A DNA stretch of 51,279 bases from Chara braunii (GCA_003427395.1 BFEA01000016.1:3352892-3404170), one strand, 5' to 3'; positions 1 through 10,343 are shown, counted from the stretch's first letter. Made by a program: numbers and translations. Notes: a model not told the origin generated them from the letters alone.

Positions 1-235
1 AGAAGCATCTATGTGTGAAGCGCTACACTACCTACTAGTGTGAGTGTGAAAATCACAAGTTTGGAGAGCCCAAATCATCAAGATTGCATGAAGAACATCT
101 ATGTGTGAAGCGCTACACTACCTACTAGTATGAGTGTGGAAATCATAAGTTTGGAGAGCCCATACCATCAAGATTGCATCAAGAAGCATCTAGGAAAGAA
201 TCGGAGTACTACCTCCTAGTGCATAAGTGAAAAAG
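1..235. repeat. ~90-bp tandem repeat, about 2.5 copies
   Basis: Two nearly identical ~90-bp units (about 1-90 and 91-180) each begin with AGAAGCATCTATGTGTGAAG or a close variant and contain GTTTGGAGAGCCCA. A third, diverged unit follows from 181 and grades into purine-rich sequence. The array is cut by the window start, so its true length is unknown. No coding signal. Confidence 0.85.
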
Positions 236-256
236 AAGAGTTTGAGGAGCCCATGG

Positions 257-437
257 AAGAGAGAAGGTGAAGTAAGAGAAGATGAAGGAGAAGGGGACAG
301 AGATGAGGAAGATGAAGATGAATTAAGGAGGAGGAAGGAGGATATGAAGAGGGAGAGAAGAGAAGGAAGAAGGAGGGAGTGAGGAGGAAGAAGAGGAAGA
401 AGAAGGAGGAGAAGGAGAAGGAGAAGAAGAGGAAGAG

Positions 438-479
<42 letters not shown>

Positions 480-504
480 GAAGAAGAAGAAGAAGAAGAA
501 GAAG
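257..504. repeat. Purine-rich tract with (AAT)n and (AAG)n microsatellites
   Basis: The plus strand is almost pure A/G from 257 to about 440, then (TAA)n to about 478 and (AAG)n to 504. Apparent open frames here, rich in Leu/Ile on the minus strand, are by-products of the microsatellite. Confidence 0.9.
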
Positions 505-2049
505 TCTCTTCCTTCCTCTCACCTTGTTGATTCCTTGATGTTGGTGTCTTCTTGATGAAGTTTTCTCTCCTTGCACAATCCTCTCTTGGCTATAGCTTCC
601 TTCTTCTCCAAGCCCTTCTTTCCTCCTCCCTTGCTTTCTCTCGGGCTATGGCAAGCTCCCCCAGCTATGGCTATGGAGTCTTCCCCTCTAGGAGGGCTAA
701 TGGGGTTCCTCTAGCCTCTCCTTCTCTCCTACACCCAGAAGGGATATGGCGGATCACCTTCCAAGTGTCTCTCCTACCATCACTATCCTCTAGAGTCTCC
801 TCCACTACCTCCTAGTCTCCTCTAAGCTCTCCCACTAGCATGGGCTCCTCCTCTCCCACTCCAAGTGCAAAGGTGCTCTTGTGAGCTCACTTGGGCAGCA
901 TGGGCACTCCTCATGCAAATGTGAGAGTGGCGGACTGCATCCTCAGCTTATGTAGGCTGAAACCAGCAGTCCGGCCAGCCCATGAGCCTCCCCATGAGCC
1001 TTGAGGTGAACCGAGGTACCCCCAAGGCAAAATTCCCTCACTTGGCCTTCCTGGAGGTACCTGGGCCTTATTTTGGCCAAGTGCATGCAGTCCAAGTGGT
1101 TGGTACCAACTCGGACTGCCTCTTGGTCTACCCCGGCCTCTTTTTCATTGCTCAAATGCTGCCCCCTAAGGTCCTAATGCCCAAGGGGCAGCAATACTTG
1201 AAAGAAAAAGGCCTTGTGGACCTTTTTCTCGATTTTTTCAAGTTTCGGCTTCTTTTGAGTAGGCCGGAGCATTTTCCCATATGGCGGCACATTTTCAGTC
1301 TTGGATCTGGTTGAGATCCAAGGCCAGCAATAATCCGAGCTACCCCCTAGTAGCCCTTGCTTCAATTTTGAGCCCCTAAGTCCAGTTTTTCAATTTTTTG
1401 TGCATCTGGCTCTCTTTTTGGGTCAAATGCACTGTTTTGTCCTTTTCTCTTTTTTGTTTCTTTCCATTTTGGGCTGCCACCTCATCCCGGAGCTAGCCGT
1501 TTTAAGCTGGCCCACAAAAAACGGCTAGTTCCTCTCTACCATGAGATCTGATCTCAGATCCATGGTCCAAAAAAAAATCGGTCACTTCTTTTTTGCATTT
1601 TCTCTCATTTTCAGCTTTTTAATTCATATTTTATTGAGATATGGCCGTAAGGGTCATATCTCTACAATCCGGATTGCCCTCCCTCATTCTAGGAGGGATG
1701 AGGTCACTGTTGGGACCTGCCAGTCCCTACTGTGCAGGTCCCAATAGGCCGGCACATTCTCCTCCACTCTTTTCTCCCCTTTTGTCTCATTCTCCCTCCT
1801 TTTTTTCTCTTTTTTTTTTTTTTCCTTTTATTTCTGTTCTGACAAGTGTCAAACTGGTGTGCATCCTCTTTTTAGGCCCTAGGGCCTCATTCAAGGCCAG
1901 GTTCATGGCTATTACATGACCGTTATATCTCGGATTTCAATAATGGCACTCCATGCTCCTAGGGGGCTCCATTTTGCTCCCGTTTGCCCAATCCTGAGCC
2001 CATTTTGCTCCGATTTTCTAAGGGCAGCCTTTTTCTCATGTTGGGTTTC
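505..2049. other. Gene-free stretch, no recognisable feature
   Basis: No open frame longer than about 110 codons and no domain I recognise. Pyrimidine-rich runs near 1440-1460 and 1790-1835 and several short partial repeats of GGCCTT/AAGGCC type. It could be old retrotransposon or LTR sequence, but I see no terminal repeats, primer-binding site or polypurine tract to support that. Confidence 0.5.
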
Positions 2050-3572
2050 TCAATGCGTCTGTCAACCTGCAGAATGCTATTTCCCTATGATAATACCCGG
2101 GAAAAAAAAACTAAGAGCAATATTATTCATAATTATCACGAGACAAACTCATTCACGACTCCAAATACTCCCTCGATCTGAAACTCTGATTGATTTCAGG
2201 AATAGAACATTACTCATTAGTCCAGGTTCTACCAGAAGAATAGGAGTAACACATAACAAATGGACCGGCTTACTTCCGAATTTATGCTTCCACGTACTCA
2301 ATCTGCAAACAATGATATCACTCACGTTCCTGTTTAGTTTCTCATACCACCAAGAGGGCTAAAAAAAATCCAATCACAACCCTACTACGTATGTCGTCCA
2401 GGTATCGTCACATCTCGTCTTTCTTCAACAAGTAACGTTCAAAGAATATAAACCCCCCACCAGAACAAACATTCACCCCCGCTCTACCATGCTAGATCGT
2501 CGCATCTCATTATGACATCNATATCATCGTCGCACCATCAACCCACAACAAATTAGCACGTCACCAGTAATCCTCACGACATGCCTCAACTATACAACCC
2601 CTTGCTCTCCCCGTGCCATTCTACACCAGGTCTCCTACATAGTCATCGTCACCCCATACTCTGCCCAACTGCCTCGTATGCCAATTCATTTCCCATCGAT
2701 ACCCAGCAGATCGCTCACACGCGAAACATCATCTTCAAGACCACTCATGGCTGCTCGGCAGGACTCCGCAATCTGTATCAACGAACATTGCCTACCAAAG
2801 TACAAAAAACAAACCCCTCAGGCAAGCGCACCGGATAAGAACCGAGGAGAAAGACATTTGATAGATGGAAGAACCCCACATTCCCCCAATCATATCGCAA
2901 GTAAACACTACCCTTCGCAACCAGGGTTTCGGCAGAACAAGAAGCGCAACACCAAACAGCCGTAAGTGCATTCCACAACCACATTTATTATTTTCTACTC
3001 GGTAGCTCCAAACAAAGGTTCTTAGAGTAAGTGTCACTCATCATCTTACCACACTGCGGGTAGGTGAGAATCCTAAACGTCACATTAGGCTAGGGTGGTG
3101 GCAAACATTCTAAAACATGCTTTTCGCCAGTCTTGCCACTGGCATAGCTCATCAGAGGAACAATATAAGAGCACATAACATAACGTTAGGAAGGCATAAC
3201 TGAGAACCATTACCACAACCCTTGGGTACGTGAGGGGAGTGGGTGGGGGGTGGGGGGAGGGGACGCAGACTATCAACATTACCTACGGTTATGGCACGGT
3301 AGCTTCTACCTCTGCGAGGTGAGTATCTAGCATTTCCTCAATCCGAAAGGAGACTCCATATTGGTATAAGCAGACCCTCCCGTGAACTTAGCGATACTGC
3401 AACATGTGGCGTGCAAACGATTGTTACACCCAAGGGGACCAGTGATGTCAATATCGAGAGCGTTGCCGATATGGCGAGGGGCAACCTTGGCAGGGACCCG
3501 AGGGGTCAAGCAGAGAACTCGAAGGCGACGGACGCGGAGGCACAAAACGGAGAATTCGGCATAGCAACACTT
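2050..3572 (+). repeat. Dispersed noncoding repeat R1, copy 1 (5'-truncated)
   Basis: This block recurs at 24425-25947 and 40225-41431 in the same orientation. Shared landmarks in order: CTGCAGAATGCTATTTC, the GATAATACCCGGG motif, ATGCCTCAACTATACAACCC, a TTTATTATTTT stretch, GGTGGGGGGTGGGG, and a 3' end near GCAACACTTCGG. Copies 1 and 3 are almost identical; copy 2 is more diverged. Short open frames on both strands (for example 2581-2838) are not kept between copies 1 and 2, so I treat the block as noncoding. Copies 2 and 3 carry about 440 bp more on the left. Copy 1 begins abruptly inside the repeat at about 2050. Confidence 0.85.
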
Positions 3573-3729
3573 CGGCACACACACACACACACACACGCAC
3601 ACACACACACACGCACACACCCACACACATACCCACATCTGCTGATGCAGCTGATGCAACACCTACAAGAGTTGCTGTCGTAGTAACTGATGCAGCTGAT
3701 GTGGCTATTGCATTTGCTGCACACAAACA

Positions 3730-3776
<47 letters not shown>
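3573..3776. repeat. Two (CA)n microsatellites with a short spacer
   Basis: (CA)n runs occupy about 3573-3632 and 3722-3776. The spacer contains two copies of CTGATGCAGCTGATG. Cys/Val-rich open frames on the minus strand are microsatellite artefacts. Confidence 0.9.
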
Positions 3777-3780
<4 letters not shown>

Positions 3781-3785
3781 ACACA

Positions 3786-4150
3786 TTTAGGAGTCTGAGT
3801 CGATTTACCATTAATAAATAGTTGTCGAATAGAGACAAATGCCTGAGGAACATGGTCAGTCTTTATTTTGCCCGTACAATATTTTGGCCTAGTTGGGTCC
3901 TAAACGAAATCCTTGTCAGGGGTGCTTCCCAATCCAAGAGGATATACAATGCACCGAAAGATTGGTTCCCAGGGGTCTACCTGACCTACGGAGGCTCTTT
4001 GGGACCTGGTAGTAAAAATGTTAGTGTTAGAAAATTCCAGTTGATCCCATGCTTTCAACTGCGCCGGTTCTTCCGCATTCGATATTAGTGAGGAGCAAAG
4101 CATACTTAAGGAAGGGATTAACCCTCAGTTTAGTCCTCCTCAACTGGTCA
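3786..4150 (+). repeat. ~365-bp dispersed repeat, inverted copy at 35293-35660
   Basis: Reverse complement of this segment matches 35293-35660 nearly end to end, including TCAGTCTTTATTTTGCCCG, AATCCAAGAGGATAT and GTTTAGTCCTCCTCAACTGG. In both places the outer edge next to GAGTCTGAGTC/GACTCAGACTC abuts a CA/GT microsatellite, so the microsatellite seems to belong to the unit. No coding frame is conserved between copies. Confidence 0.8.
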
Positions 4151-4214
4151 GGTTAATGCGGTCATGCATGAGGGAAAGTCGTTTCGCGGTCTTTCATGCA
4201 GGAGCGCATTAGCC
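4151..4214. mobile_element. 64-bp mini-element with 10-bp terminal inverted repeats
   Basis: Begins GGTTAATGCG and ends CGCATTAGCC (9 of 10 bases complementary). A second copy at 25975-26038, in inverted orientation, has perfect termini GGTTAATGCG/CGCATTAACC. The interior matches between copies apart from a few substitutions. Too short to be autonomous. It may be a tiny MITE, a solo terminus of a larger element, or a hairpin module of element X. Confidence 0.55.
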
Positions 4215-4228
4215 GTCAGCATGGAACA

Positions 4229-4260
4229 TTCAAATATAATGCTCGAGCATTCTATTTGAA
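4229..4260. repeat. 32-bp near-perfect palindrome
   Basis: TTCAAATA at 4229-4236 pairs with TATTTGAA at 4253-4260, and AATGCTC pairs with GAGCATT at the centre. Only the bases at 4237 and 4252 do not pair. Confidence 0.85.
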
Positions 4261-4350
4261 TATAGCGCTCAAGCGTTATTTTGGAAGGGTGTTCTATTTG
4301 AGAAAAAAAGAGTAAGAACAAAAATCTGATGTTTTTAGGGTAAGTTGAAT

Positions 4351-4377
4351 ATAACGCCCGGGCGTTATTTCTGGGTG
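4351..4377. repeat. 18-bp perfect palindrome and terminal motif of element X (right end)
   Basis: 4351-4368 is ATAACGCCCGGGCGTTAT, a perfect palindrome. The 25 bases 4353-4377 (ending TTTCTGGGTG) are the reverse complement of 23714-23738 with two mismatches. Both sit exactly where LINE coding similarity stops. I read them as the two ends of element X. Confidence 0.6.
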
Positions 4378-4382
4378 AAGAC

Positions 4383-4614
4383 AGTCGTCGGAAGGCTTCC
4401 ATTACTCTTATGACTGCTTGGAATAAGCAGTAGTTGGCTCGACTAAGGACCTTGAGGTCGGCGACGAACATCAATAAAGTGGGTAGGGCGAAGTCATGTA
4501 GTGGATTGAAGTTGCGCTCAGTGAGGCGGTCGATGGACGGGTCTTTATGAAGGAAACATGCTATGGCTTCTATGATAAAAAGGAAGATGGGGGAAGCCAA
4601 TAAGTCCCCGATTA
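4383..4614 (-). pseudogene. LINE reverse-transcriptase fragment (palm, catalytic-box region)
   Basis: Minus-strand translation shows SPIFLFIIEA followed about 37 residues later by LLMFVADLKVLSRAN and VMEAFRRLS. This is the order seen in L1-type reverse transcriptases: the SPLLF..EA stretch, then the (Y/F)ADD box, then a helix ending in F..SGL. The expected second catalytic Asp pair reads V-A-D-L, so the enzyme would be inactive. The fragment stops after FRRLS, at the terminal motif of element X (4353-4377). The next part of the same LINE type, starting KVNWGKTEGWW, is at 23713 and below. Fragment only; family-level call from motif order, no search run. Confidence 0.6.
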
Positions 4615-6200
4615 CCCTAAACTTGTACAGCTCTAAAAAATGGCATTTCGTTGTTTACAAAACATAAACACGCAAACTGAGATTATTTCTTGGACAATGC
4701 AAACAATAACGAATTCACTAACCTTTCGGTAACAAGCTTCGCTACTCAAGTTCGGTCAAATTTTCGGGATTCAGTGATCATGATTGCGTTGACTAGGGAG
4801 GTCGTGCGTTGAATCTGGGAAATTGCGTGCTGGTGAGGAGCCTGTTCACCAGTCGTCAATTGTATGGATTGCGGAGATTCACAGTATGATTGTTGTTTCA
4901 GGGCGAGAGGGTCAGTTGTAGGTTGCTGGCAACCCACAACTACGAATTGGAGGACTTGTTTGTCTGTTCACTTGTTTTAAAGGTTTCTTTCATCGTTGAC
5001 TTTTGTTGCAGTTGATTGGGGTCATTGTTGCGACATTGATCTTGAAGATCTGGTTGCGCCTGTACTGCTACGTTATTAAAAATTCCCTCGTGAGTGATTT
5101 GAGTGCACCCTCCTTGTGTCTCGAGTGTCTGAGAGTTTCTATCTTTCTAACTATCCAATCTTTCATTTATGAAGCTTCAGAGAGGAGGATAACTAGCGAC
5201 ATCCTATCCTGACACGACCGTATTTTAACTTTCTCTTTGGGACCTAAGGACCCCACATGATTATGAGAGTTTTATCGGGACTCGGGTGGGGTTATGAAGA
5301 CAGGGAACCTCGAGCTAGATCGACGCGTTCACATTTGATTCTTGTAAGCCTTTATTTGTACCACCGTCTGCTCTTATTTATTTTATTTTATTAGTATTTA
5401 CATCTTTTTATTTCGTTCAAGATTTTAATTAAGCTGAAGGAATTTACTATGCTTGGTTTAATGCATATGTTTGAAAGAAGAAAAATAATTATCTACAATA
5501 ATTTCGACTTAACGGCATGTGTCAGGCTGAATAGTCCATGTAGTTTCTGTCTACGTTGGGAAAGTTGGGTTGAGTCTGGTGCAGACTCCCGGTTGTTTGC
5601 CTTAATTTAGTTTGTAAAAGGTCGTGCAATGTTCATGGCGAACGTCATGGTTGTATGTTTCGACTTGTTTTTTTTTAATGTGGGCATTGTATCATTGTAA
5701 TTCTAAGCTTGGGTGTATGTTTTTTGTGGTTAAAAAACTTTCATTACGAACCTCAGTTGCATGCTTTACTTTATAGTTTTTGGTGATCCTAGCACGCGTG
5801 TCATTGTGATTGGCTCAGGTGCATGTTTCTTGACTTGGTTTCTTGAAGGTTGGACTTGTCTCAGGGCGAGACATAGTCCAGTTATGCATTTCAATCGTTT
5901 GTCTGTGTCTGAGTGAGAATAATTTTAATTTTTAAGTTATCATTTATTTAGTAAGATATATAGGACATTTATTAGGGAAGGGGGTTATACAAGTTAGTTT
6001 AGAGATGGATTTTATTAATGTACCTTGCTTTGTTTTTCTCAGTTATCTTGTATCTTGTTTGTGCACCTTGTTTATGCTTATTTGCTTTGTCATCCAAGTT
6101 TGATTTGTTTAGAGTATCACTGTTCGCTTTGTGCTTGAGCGATAGGTGTGTTTATTTTTATTTTTTTTATCTTTGTTTTTTCGTGCATATTTGCTTTGAT
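4615..6200. other. Gene-free, increasingly AT-rich stretch
   Basis: No open frame above about 70 codons, no RNA gene or clear repeat seen. The first few hundred bases may be upstream LINE sequence too decayed to read. T-rich runs are common from 5340 onward. Confidence 0.5.
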
Positions 6201-6343
6201 CATATCTTGGCTAGCTTCTAAGTTAGTAGAAATTTTGAAAGTTTTCTTCCCCATAAAAAATGTCAAAATTTATATTAAAACTATAGAGTTAGTCAAACTT
6301 TTTATGAGGTTTTGTAAATTAGAATTGATCTAATCGTTGGCCT

Positions 6344-6671
6344 GTGTAGCACACCGAATATGTTCGGAGCTTTTCTGAACGTCCGAACATGTTCGGGTGT
6401 TTGGCCGAACGCCACCAAAACATGTTCGGCCGAACATATTAAAAAAAAAAAAAAAGTTTTTTTTATTTTTTATTTTTAACTGAAGTCTGGTTACGAATTT
6501 GACCATACCTCCAAGGCAAAATTTGTTTGTATTATTATTTTACATAACATTGTTTTTCCAGATTTTTATGATAACTTTTTTTTTTTTTTTTTTTTATGTT
6601 CGTGTTCGGAGGGTTTGGACGCTCGTTCACGTTCGGTCCCGAACGTCGAACCCGAACACGATGCTAGATAG
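6344..6671. mobile_element. 328-bp MITE-like insertion with 8-10-bp target duplication
   Basis: TCGTTGGCCT occurs at 6334-6343 and again at 6672-6681, directly flanking the insertion. The left end reads TGTGTAGCACACCGAA; the interior is dense in CGAACATGTTCGG and CCGAAC/GTTCGG boxes, plus an A-run (6439-6454) and a T-run (6577-6595). Subterminal CGAAC-type repeats and an 8-bp-class duplication resemble non-autonomous hAT elements. The terminal inverted repeat is weak by eye. A related partial copy begins at 23836. Confidence 0.6.
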
Positions 6672-7123
6672 TCGTTGGCCTTAGCAAAAATTATGGAAGT
6701 TTTCTTTACTAATGAAAATTCTAACAAAATGTTTACTAAATTGAAGGAGTTAGTTTATTTTAAGATAAAGGTCTTGTAGATTGAAATTAGCATAATGAAA
6801 ATTCTACCAAAATATTTACTGAATTGAAGGAGTTAGTTTATTTTAAGATAAAGGTCTTGTAGATTGGAATTAGCATGATGCTTAGCCTCATTATAAATTT
6901 TGGAAGCCTTCTTCGCTAAGGGAAGTATTGTCAATTTTGTACTGAATTCAAGGAGTTAGTTTATTTTTATATGGGTTTTTAGTCAAAAATTTTCCCTCCA
7001 ACTATAATACTTTCTAGGATTATACTTTTTTTTCGTATTCCCTCCTAGTAAGAATTCTGGAGGTTTACTTCCTGAGGGAAAATACTTACGAAATTTTCAC
7101 TAGGATTGCTATTATCTTCGGAT

Positions 7124-7140
7124 CATTACCATTGGTAATG
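7124..7140. repeat. Perfect 7-bp-stem hairpin in HPR copy C
   Basis: CATTACC-ATT-GGTAATG. It lies in the tail of HPR copy C and has the same small-loop format as the hairpins of copies A and B. Confidence 0.7.
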
Positions 7141-7270
7141 CAAAGTGTGGTACAAATTTGGAGTCCGTTTTAATCCCATAAGGTATTGGTGTTTGAACGT
7201 GGACGCATGGTACCTTTAGCGCGAGAGTGTTATCATAACATGTAGAGAAAGGTAAAGAAAACATCTATTT

Positions 7271-7290
7271 CTGTTATCGATTGATAACAG
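7271..7290. repeat. HPR signature palindrome, copy C
   Basis: CTGTTATC-GATT-GATAACAG, perfect 8-bp arms. The same arms with loops TGT and GAGT occur at 27651-27669 and 48648-48667. In all three HPR copies it separates the head region from the repeat array. Confidence 0.85.
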
Positions 7291-8235
7291 TGTGGTTTGC
7301 AACTCAACTTTCATCCTCCTTGACGCCCACACCCAAATGTATGAGAACCCTGTAGGCAAATGATATTTCATCTAAAGATGTTTTCCCCTCTTTTGAACTT
7401 TTCCTTGAATGATCATGTTGGGGATGAGTACAATGATGTGGGATGGTTATGTCATTGTTGAATGAGGGTTACAAAGGGGTGCATGGGAAAGGGTGAGTTG
7501 ACAAAGGGATTGACCATGTTGGTGTCTGGAATGTATCCTTGATTGAATATATGGGGGCAAGTATGTATTTCAGGGCTTGATCTTGGATGGTTGCTCACCG
7601 AATGAGTAAACCACGGTCTTTCCCTTGGTTCCCACACAATACATTTTTTTTCCCCACCAAGTTTACTTTATATATATTTATACGTATCCCCACTTGTGTT
7701 TATCCGATAGGTTCGGTTATATGAGACGAGAGTTGATCGCCGTCTGAACCAACCCCTGGCTCCGTGGAAACAATTGCGCACTTATTTGCGTTTGACATAG
7801 TACCCTTATAGGAAGTAGTTTTGGCAATGATGCCCATGAATAGTAAGGATTAATGCTTGTTCATTTGTCTCGTCGAATGTTAGGTCCTAAATCAGGTTCA
7901 AGGTCCTTGTCCAGCACAAAGGGTCGCCCCCCATGTGCTAGACACCCAGTCCTCACCAACTGTTGTGGTCTGCCTGAAGGGTAGAGTCACCGTAACGGCC
8001 AAATGGTTTGTTCTGTAGTTGTTCCATGTCACCAAGGTAAACCCCCGGTAGCATATATGAGTCAGCAGTAGTGTGTCGTGTACGACCTTAAGGCCCATGC
8101 GAGGTCGCAGATTTATGAGTAGCACACAGTGCATCACTAGAGTGGCTAATCATGTGTTTATGCACAATTAAGTATCGTTAAGTCACCCACGCTATCACGT
8201 TATTGAAGGGTTTACGCGATTAGCCGTATTAACAG

Positions 8236-8448
8236 CCATTCGTCAAAACGGACATATTATATTTTTTGAACGAAATTAAAATTGAGTTTTTGGACTGAAA
8301 TCCGGTCCAGTATCTGGTCTCAAGCTGCGACCAGGTACATCTCAGAATGCCGAACCCCCAAGAGCCAAAAATTTGGATCGGATTTCGGCCCAAAAACTCA
8401 ATTTTAATTTTGTTTAAAAAATATAATATGTCTGTTTTGACAAAATGG
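8236..8448. mobile_element. 213-bp foldback MITE
   Basis: The outer ~70 bases are inverted copies of each other. The left arm starts CCATTCGTCAAAACGGACAT and the right arm ends ATGTCTGTTTTGACAAAATGG. The arms share AATTAAAATTGAGTTTTTGG and are about 90% complementary. The ~70-bp centre is unpaired. No clear target duplication; the flanks TTAACAG and TTGTTTA may be weak extensions of the inverted repeat. Sits inside HPR copy C. Confidence 0.8.
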
Positions 8449-8974
8449 TTGTTTATTCATCACGGGTATGTGGTACGAGTTATGGGAATGAATGTTAAGA
8501 AAAGAGATTGGGTGCACGTTTATGTTTTGAGTTGGGGTATTTTTTCGATGAGACGTGTTGTTAGTTCGATGCCCTAGTTGATCGGTGTCGAACAACGCGT
8601 GGGAGATCAACACTCCACGTGATGATTCGTGTACAGGTTCAAATTGGGCCTTAACCACACATACGCTTTGTGCTATAGTGTACAATAAATGTCCTTGGCA
8701 AATCCTTCTTTCCAACTGCATGAAAAACTTTTGGATGTGCATCAGTAGCTCAATGGGGATGCGTGTACCTGAGGATGGTGACAACTCCTTAGGTAAAGGT
8801 AAGTTGTACCTCATAATTGATTCTTCGCTACACGTCTGAAAAGTTTCTACCAATCCTGCGTAATACGGTCGGGAGGGTCCCTGTGTGGGACTGATGTGCT
8901 CGATAGCGGACTGTTTAAAGTATGCGGGTACTAACTACACCGCTCATTATATACGTTCATGTAGTGAGCGGCTC

Positions 8975-8979
<5 letters not shown>

Positions 8980-9035
<56 letters not shown>
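8980..9035. repeat. (GA)n microsatellite
   Basis: Uninterrupted alternating A/G over about 56 bases. Confidence 0.95.
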
Positions 9036-9041
<6 letters not shown>

Positions 9042-9475
9042 CAATGGAGTGCTCAAGGCGATAAACGCAGTGGAGAAGAGAAGCAGCGATATCGAACAAC
9101 GTATGGTGGTGCGTAGGGTGAAAGCCTTGAAAAGCAGGTCTGATGCTTGCTTGCCCTTCACAGCAAGCAATGTCTCACTACACTATGACACTATCCTTCT
9201 TCACGAGGGTAAACAATGAGAGTAAGTTTTTGATCAATTGAGAGGTTTTGCACCCATTCTTTAGGGTTTGACAGTTTGTACCCATTCTGCAATGTCGATA
9301 ACCCGATCTCCCCTTCTTCCCCCTACACACACACTTGGGGTCGCCATTCTTCTCCTTCATTGTTTTCTGTTACCTTGAGTGGATGATGCCATTTACAACG
9401 CCTATTATTTGATGGGGTGGTTCTTTTCTTTCGTTTTTCCTGTGAAACCCTGCCTCTACAACAACCTGGGCACTT
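9036..9475. other. Gene-free stretch
   Basis: Short open frames only, none with a recognisable motif. No RNA gene or repeat seen apart from the flanking microsatellite. Confidence 0.5.
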
Positions 9476-9955
9476 AAAATAAATAATAAAAAAAACAGCA
9501 GGTCCTTCTGGGCCTGGCTCCATATCCGTTCTGGGCAGTGTCGGCCCCTCCCTTGACCGGGAGCCTCCCGGTTGGACCAGCCAGTCGCCCGTCCCAGTCG
9601 GCTCCCGGTTCGCCCCAGCGCATTTTTGCTGGGGGTGGGAGTTTTTTCTTGGGGGGGCCTAAGTTCTTCTTTGGTGCTCGTAGTCCCCACTGCCACTGGA
9701 AGAAACACAAACCGAGGCTGGTAGGCCCGTCAATGGGCAAGAAAAAAAAGTGGCCAATCTTGGTCGCTGATCTTTGTTGATCGGCGGACAAGATCGGCCG
9801 CAATTCATACTGGGAGTAGGCGCTGAACTTCGGCGCGAAAGCCTACTCCACCTCGCCACCCCGCTTTGAACTTTGCCTGAAGTGTCCCACCCGGCACCTC
9901 GCAATCCTGCCATGTCCGTTGGAGACGCGCCACACGAGCCTGCCATCATGGTCAT
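9476..9955 (-). mobile_element. Probable LINE 3' end copy (minus strand)
   Basis: On the minus strand, AACGGATATGGAGCC, then GGCCCAGAAGGACCTG, then a T/A-rich tail, parallels the 3' end of the LINE at 16270-16400 (AATGGATATGGAGCT, then GACCATAAGGATCTG, then poly(A)). The GC-rich sequence upstream to about 9955 has Pro/Gly/Arg-rich open frames but no recognisable domain. The upstream boundary is uncertain. Confidence 0.4.
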
Positions 9956-10002
9956 TGAGTCACCCTGTGCTGCTCTCCACCACGTGAGCTCGCCATCGTG
10001 AC

Positions 10003-10045
10003 TCCAGGTGGGTGGGTGGGTGGGTGGGTTTGTCTGTCTGTGTGT

Positions 10046-10137
<92 letters not shown>

Positions 10138-10342
10138 CAAAGAGAGCGAGAGAGAAAGAGAGAGAGACAGAGAGAGAGAGAGGAAACGAGCTGCGCCCTT
10201 CTCTCTTCTTCTTCTTCTATTCATCGTCATCATTGTAATATTCTTTTCCTTCTCCTCCTTCTCCTCCTCCTCCTTCTCCTTCTCCTTCTTCTCCTTCTCC
10301 TTCTCCTTCTTCTCCTTCTCCTTCTCCTTCTCCTTCTTCTTT
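10003..10342. repeat. Compound (GT)n, (GA)n and (TTC)n microsatellite
   Basis: GGTG repeats (10003-10028), (TG)n to about 10090, (AG)n to about 10133, further GA-rich sequence, then (TCC/TTC)n from about 10203 to 10342. Ser/Leu/Phe-rich frames through it are artefacts. Confidence 0.95.
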
Positions 10343-10343
10343 G

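Larger units (their letters stand above)
6200..8925 (-). repeat. HPR family, copy C (minus strand)
   Basis: Read on the minus strand, the head at 8925-8590 contains GGGACCCTCCCGACC, GAGGTACAACTTACC, GTTGTCACCATCCTCAGGTA and GAGCTACTGATGCACAT. These align with the heads of copy A (26083-26440) and copy B (47800-48090). About 1.3 kb further on is the palindrome 7271-7290, then an array whose units carry TAACTCCTT (minus strand) near 6952, 6828 and 6746. That matches the ~120-bp array of copy A (28030-28620). Two MITE-like insertions (6344-6671 and 8236-8448) lie inside. One 149-codon frame (8853-8404) spans the head, but it is broken in copies A and B, so I call the family noncoding. Confidence 0.6.

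Noticed and set aside
2581-2838. 85-codon open frame nearly identical at 40756-41013
   Set aside because: The third copy of the repeat (24958 onward) breaks the frame by indels, and the two identical copies are nearly identical outside the frame as well, so there is no sign of coding selection.
3448-3853. Long Cys/Val-rich open frames on the minus strand
   Set aside because: They translate the (GT)n/(CA)n microsatellites and have no composition or motif beyond that.
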